64,000 nt of DNA, taken from DAIMFL01 sp964372215 (GTDB taxonomy: Bacteria > Pseudomonadota > Alphaproteobacteria > Dongiales > Dongiaceae). Position 1 is the stretch's first letter, and each line of letters starts with the position of its first letter. The translations under genes were made by a program, and so were the position numbers. Below the pieces are notes generated by a model. That model was given only the letters and a program-made list of their open reading frames with translations, was not told where the DNA came from and searched no databases. The stretch is taken from the NCBI GenBank assembly GCA_964372215.1, contig CAYJQC010000009.1, positions 62,001 through 126,000 on the forward strand, written 5' to 3'. Positions 63,371 to 64,000 of this stretch are shown here, in pieces.

Positions 63371-64000
63371 GTGCAGGGGATCATCCTCGCCGGCGGCACC
63401 GGCAGCCGCCTCGCCCCGGCAACGCTCGCGGTCAGCAAGCAGCTCCTGCCGGTCTACGACAAGCCGATGGTCTATCATCCCCTGAGCACGCTGATGCAGG
63501 CCGGGATCCGCGACATCCTCTTGATCTCGACGCCGCGCGACCTGCCGGCGTTCCAGGCACTGCTCGGCGACGGCGGTGGCCTCGGCCTCGCCATCGCCTA
63601 TGCCGAGCAGGCGGCGCCGCGCGGCATAGGCGAGGCGCTCCTGATTGGCGCCGCGTTTCTCGCCGGCGGCCTGGCGGCGCTGGTGCTCGGCGACAATCTG
63701 TTCCACGGACCCGGCCTGGACGGGCTGCTGCGCCGCGCCGCTGCGCGGACCCGCGGCGCCACCGTCTTCTGCACCAAGGTGCGCGAGCCCCAGCATTACG
63801 GCGTGCTGGCCTTCGACGAGGCCGGCCGGCCGCGCGACATCGTCGAGAAGCCGGTCGAGCCGCCGTCGGACCAGGCGGTCACCGGCCTCTACTTCTACGA
63901 CCACCGCGCGCCCGAGATCGCGGCGACGCTGACGCCTTCGGCGCGCGGCGAGCTCGAGATCACCGATCTCAACCGCTGGTACCTCGAGCGCGGCGAGCTC
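63371..64000 (+). CDS. rmlA: Glucose-1-phosphate thymidylyltransferase, 3'-truncated by window end
   Basis: 210 residues are visible of about 290. The start is GTG 63371. GGTGSRLAP near residue 9 and KQLLPVYDKPM (23-33) form the nucleotidyltransferase signature, LVLGDNLFHG holds the metal-binding Asp, and VTGLYFYD with RGELEITDLNRWYLERGEL (in part) matches the RmlA C-half. It makes dTDP-glucose from dTTP and glucose-1-phosphate, the first step towards dTDP-rhamnose. The usual GLAQA motif reads GIGEA here, so the thymine-contacting Gln is replaced by Glu. Confidence 0.88.
   Translation, partial: MQGIILAGGTGSRLAPATLAVSKQLLPVYDKPMVYHPLSTLMQAGIRDILLISTPRDLPAFQALLGDGGGLGLAIAYAEQAAPRGIGEALLIGAAFLAGGLAALVLGDNLFHGPGLDGLLRRAAARTRGATVFCTKVREPQHYGVLAFDEAGRPRDIVEKPVEPPSDQAVTGLYFYDHRAPEIAATLTPSARGELEITDLNRWYLERGEL

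Overview
The window is about 64 kb of very GC-rich DNA, roughly 70% GC by eye, with tightly packed genes, many 1-4 nt start/stop overlaps and frequent GTG/TTG starts. Gene content fits an alphaproteobacterium, probably of the Rhodospirillales type: an orphan Flp pilin, a MarR regulator of the LdtR type, BioY, NitT/TauT and dipeptide ABC systems, and a type I secretion/RTX locus next to a large glycan cluster. The taxonomic call is inference. I saw no rRNA, tRNA, CRISPR array or insertion sequence.

Layout. 0-9 kb: a small membrane protein, an MBL-fold hydrolase, a three-transporter operon (two related MFS carriers and an EamA permease), a divergent FAD amine oxidoreductase, and the compact pabB-pabA-pabC operon (chorismate to p-aminobenzoate). 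9-12 kb: a DCC-family thiol protein and an OmpR-type two-component pair, preceded by a repeat-rich intergenic stretch. 12-15 kb: a DHA2-type MFS exporter and an anion permease. 15-22.3 kb: a minus-strand operon (ureohydrolase, creatininase-family hydrolase, NitT/TauT-type ABC importer, two SDR dehydrogenases) with a divergent LysR regulator, which looks like a dedicated pathway for a guanidino or cyclic-amide compound. 22.3-28.7 kb: small and housekeeping-like genes (CBS pair, lipoprotein, Sel1 repeats, DUF3179, DUF1059) and an orphan AceE/transketolase-like TPP enzyme. 28.8-34.5 kb: a 1311-residue hybrid kinase with its own Hpt domain, translationally coupled to a REC-GGDEF diguanylate cyclase, then an AT-richer stretch and an orphan Flp pilin. 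34.5-41.4 kb: a dipeptide-type ABC importer operon downstream of a prolyl aminopeptidase-like hydrolase. 41.8-44.1 kb: BioY, a DHDPS-family aldolase and a MarR regulator.

44.2-64 kb is the most distinctive part. A type I secretion ABC exporter and HlyD adaptor are translationally coupled to a glycosyltransferase. A protein made almost entirely of calcium-binding RTX repeats follows. After a 10-N assembly gap comes a long same-strand run: a glycosyltransferase with a large unknown N-terminal half, a SAM methyltransferase, another glycosyltransferase, a membrane-anchored coiled-coil protein, an unknown 570-residue protein, a GT2-GT4 double glycosyltransferase, a polysaccharide pyruvyl transferase and dTDP-rhamnose genes. 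My reading, as inference, is a system that secretes a repeat-only RTX protein, perhaps a surface-layer or matrix protein, and builds a rhamnose- and pyruvate-containing glycan that may decorate or anchor it. The rmlD copy carries an in-frame amber codon, and the last gene (rmlA) runs off the window.
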